The position numbers and the translations under genes are program-made. Below are positions 5,514-7,296 of a stretch of 7,296 nucleotides of DNA, piece by piece. The stretch comes from Aquificaceae bacterium (GTDB taxonomy: Bacteria > Aquificota > Aquificia > Aquificales > Aquificaceae): the NCBI GenBank assembly GCA_027014185.1, contig JALWEK010000125.1, positions 1 to 7,296 on the forward strand, in the 5' to 3' direction. Within the stretch, counting starts at the first letter, position 1. Each line of letters starts with the position of its first letter. The notes beneath the pieces were generated by a model. The model was given only the letters and a program-made list of their open reading frames with translations. It had not been told where the DNA came from and did no database searches.

Positions 5514-6663
5514 AAAAGAGCTCTATGTCCGTTTCTGCATCCTCAAGCTTTTGACCGACAACGTCCTCAGAGTGGTCCAGGGTCCTACCCTCAGCGCGTG
5601 CTATTATCTCCCTCTCCTCCTTCAGCTTCGGTATCTGCTTGAACTCCTCGTAAAGTATCTGCACATGGTTCCAGGCAGACTGGGGATCCTTACTACCCTT
5701 GAGGACTCCTTCGAAGTCCTCTATCATGTAGGCGAGCAGGCCTAGTGCCTTTTTCGTATTCTGAAGCCTCTGGTTGGAGAGGTCTATAGTCTGAAGGGCA
5801 GAGAGTATAGTCTCACGCACATCCTTGAGGAGATCCATGTCCTCCTTCACATACTCCCTCATATACTCGAGGAAGTCCATGAAGTTCTGGGCCATCCAGA
5901 GAAGGTCCTTGTTCAGCTTGTTGGAAAACTCCTTCTGTTCTCTCTCCATATTGACCATGTTTGTCTCGAAGCTGTCCTGTGCCTCCATCTGCTTGGCGAA
6001 CCTGCTGTGAAGGTCCTTGATAGCACCTATGATCTCCGAGGCGAGCTCGTTGGTCCGGACCGAGGCCCTCCTCACCTCGTCCGCTATGACCTTGAAACCC
6101 CTCCCCTGCTCTCCGAGACGGGCCGCCTCTATGTAAGCGTTGAGGGCTATGATCTCTATAACCTCTGCGATGTTCATTATCTTCTCGGCGCTCAGGGTGA
6201 GCTTCTCGACCTCCTTACCCAGCTCCTCTATACCCTTCTTGAGCTCCCCTGAGCCTGCCTTTATGGACTCTCCGAAGGAACCGAGCTTCTGGATAGCTTC
6301 AGAGAAGCGCTCTTTGAGATAGTTCATCGACTTCTTGCACTTACACTCCTCACCCGTAAAGCCGCATACCTTCGGATTATCGCGGAGCTCCCAGACCCTC
6401 TCCCTTATCTCCTCCGGGATGTCTCTCAAACCAAAGCCGAGCTCGCTCGTATAGGCGCAGGTTACGTAGCTCTCAAATATGACAAAGTCCTTAAAACTGC
6501 CCTCTATCTTCTTGAAAAATAGGTTCAACTTCTCCAGGGCACCGCCGAACACGGCATCGCACTCGGCGAGGGAGGAGGTATCTATCATGTCCTCCACGGC
6601 CTTTGCCGTGCTGAGTATGGTGTCCATCAGCTTTGATATAATCTCCCTTTCACTCTCTCCCAT
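5512..6663 (-). CDS. soluble MCP-like chemoreceptor with Cys-rich N-terminus and CheZ-like C-terminal half
   Basis: 383 residues from the ATG at 6663, with no transmembrane segment or signal peptide, so probably cytoplasmic. The receptor hairpin tip is clear: '[18 protein letters not shown]' at 173-190, then '[10 protein letters not shown]' (192-201), the part that contacts CheA and CheW. The N-terminal region (1 to about 115) matches no sensor domain I recognise. It carries Cys35, Cys69, Cys100, Cys107 and Cys109, the last three as C-x6-C-x-C. After the hairpin, long predicted helices lead to 'TIDLSNQRL' (292-300), which fits the CheZ catalytic pattern D-x3-Q (Asp294, Gln298). A polar linker (about 325-370) precedes an acidic tail ending 'ETDIELF', reminiscent of the CheY-binding CheZ C-terminus. 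An in-frame TTG at 6672 would add three residues, but it lies only 3 bases from the Shine-Dalgarno. The gene overlaps the cheW 3' end by 14 bases. Receptor-type signalling is well supported. Sensing and phosphatase roles are inference. Confidence 0.85.
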   Translation of the reverse strand: MGESEREIISKLMDTILSTAKAVEDMIDTSSLAECDAVFGGALEKLNLFFKKIEGSFKDFVIFESYVTCAYTSELGFGLRDIPEEIRERVWELRDNPKVCGFTGEECKCKKSMNYLKERFSEAIQKLGSFGESIKAGSGELKKGIEELGKEVEKLTLSAEKIMNIAEVIEIIALNAYIEAARLGEQGRGFKVIADEVRRASVRTNELASEIIGAIKDLHSRFAKQMEAQDSFETNMVNMEREQKEFSNKLNKDLLWMAQNFMDFLEYMREYVKEDMDLLKDVRETILSALQTIDLSNQRLQNTKKALGLLAYMIEDFEGVLKGSKDPQSAWNHVQILYEEFKQIPKLKEEREIIARAEGRTLDHSEDVVGQKLEDAETDIELF

Positions 6664-7296
6664 CTTCGACAACTTCCTCCCTGAGAAGTTTTATGTCTTG
6701 CTCCTCTATAACCTTATCCACGTCGAGTATAAATATTACCCCGCCGTCCTCCGTCTTTATTATGCCCTCCAGCAAGTTCTCCTCAACTCCCGCCAGGTCC
6801 TCGGCAGGCTGTATGTTCTCCTCCTCCGCCCTGAAGATCCCCTTCAGCTTAGTAACCACAAGACCTGCCGGTATGTACTCCAGGACTATAACTTTGTTAG
6901 AATCCCCTTCTATTTTGACATCCAGCTTCTTGGGAAGGTCTATAATCGCTATGACCGAGTTTCTGAGGTTGAACATCCCCCTCACGTAGTCCGGCGCACC
7001 AGGAAGGGGCGAGACCTCATCCACCTCTATTACCTCTTTGACCTTCTCTATAGGTATGACCATATCCACGTTCCCCAGATCGAACCTCACAAAGCTCCTC
7101 ATCTCTTTTACCTCCGTACGCTCGGTCTCTTCCTCTGCCTCTATCACACCCTCTATATCCTCTACGTTCAGCATCTCTTGAACGTTCAACACCGAGGCCA
7201 GCCTGGATCCCCCATCCAAGACCACAACCCCCTCGGATACCCTCCCCTCCATCCTGAGGATCGAGTCCTTCGGGATCCACCTTATCTCCTTCACGT
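6650..7296 (-). CDS. cheW: CheW-type coupling protein, 5' end cut by window edge (probable tandem CheW)
   Basis: Scaffold protein that links chemoreceptors to the CheA kinase in the cytoplasm. Numbered from a GTG at 7294, a complete CheW domain spans about residues 65-197. It includes the conserved strand-turn '[13 protein letters not shown]' (108-120) and the closing strand '[13 protein letters not shown]' (184-196). Residues 1-44 also look like the tail of another CheW domain: '[16 protein letters not shown]' (27-42) has the usual last-strand pattern. A glutamate-rich linker (about 48-64) joins the two. I therefore read the GTG at 7294 as an internal Val and the gene as 5'-partial, with its start and first CheW domain upstream. 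It ends in TGA at 6650-6652, overlapping the start of the receptor gene. The CheW family call is firm. The tandem arrangement is inferred. No phosphorylation site is expected in this family. Confidence 0.9.
   Translation of the reverse strand, partial: VKEIRWIPKDSILRMEGRVSEGVVVLDGGSRLASVLNVQEMLNVEDIEGVIEAEEETERTEVKEMRSFVRFDLGNVDMVIPIEKVKEVIEVDEVSPLPGAPDYVRGMFNLRNSVIAIIDLPKKLDVKIEGDSNKVIVLEYIPAGLVVTKLKGIFRAEEENIQPAEDLAGVEENLLEGIIKTEDGGVIFILDVDKVIEEQDIKLLREEVVEDGRE
6676..6681 (-). promoter_or_regulatory. ribosome binding site for the MCP-like gene
   Basis: On the minus strand this reads GGGAGG, inside the cheW coding region. It lies 12 bases before the ATG at 6663 and only 3 bases before an in-frame TTG at 6672. 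Neither spacing is ideal. I chose the ATG because a rare start codon with too short a spacer is less likely, but the start is uncertain by three codons. Confidence 0.5.

Noticed and set aside
7017..7280. Minus-strand 87-residue frame overlapping the CheW gene
   Set aside because: Gly/Arg-rich out-of-frame reading of the CheW coding region. The CheW frame has clear domain conservation.
1..7296. CRISPR arrays, tRNA or rRNA genes, insertion sequences, terminators
   Set aside because: The window is almost wholly coding on one strand. I saw no spaced repeats, no RNA-gene signatures, no transposase and no hairpin followed by a T tract between genes.

Overview
The window is one stretch of a bacterial chemotaxis (two-component signalling) operon. 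Every gene is on the minus strand, so transcription runs from high to low coordinates, and both window edges cut through genes. The proteins are rich in Glu, Lys and Arg and poor in Gln. Arg is mostly AGG/AGA and Ile is often ATA, and the coding strand is purine-rich. Together with the compact layout this suggests a thermophile, possibly of the Aquificota or a similar deep-branching group. That assignment is an inference from composition, not from a marker gene.

Order in the direction of transcription: (1) 7296-6650, the 3' part of a CheW-type coupling protein, probably with two CheW domains; (2) 6663-5512, a soluble methyl-accepting chemotaxis protein (MCP)-like receptor with a cysteine-rich N-terminal region and a CheZ-like C-terminal half; (3) 5500-5144, a single-domain CheY; (4) 5147-2913, the histidine kinase CheA with an unusual domain order; (5) 2916-1864, the methylesterase CheB; (6) 1867-1100, a HEAT-repeat protein; (7) 1097-279, the methyltransferase CheR; (8) 289-1, the first part of a second CheY-like receiver protein. 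No non-coding gap exceeds about 11 bases. Three junctions are 4-base ATGA overlaps. No promoter or terminator is visible, so both must lie outside the window.

The genes form a nearly complete signalling circuit. The soluble receptor and the CheW coupler would control CheA autophosphorylation on His149. CheA would pass phosphate to CheY, to CheB and perhaps to the second receiver. CheR and CheB would set receptor methylation. No free-standing CheZ, CheC, CheX or CheD gene is present. The receptor-like protein has a DxxxQ motif and an acidic, aromatic-ended tail like those of CheZ, so it may supply the missing phosphatase. The other unusual points are a CheA whose P2-like domain seems to come before the Hpt domain and which has a second, apparently dead, Hpt-like segment, and a HEAT-repeat protein translationally coupled to CheB.
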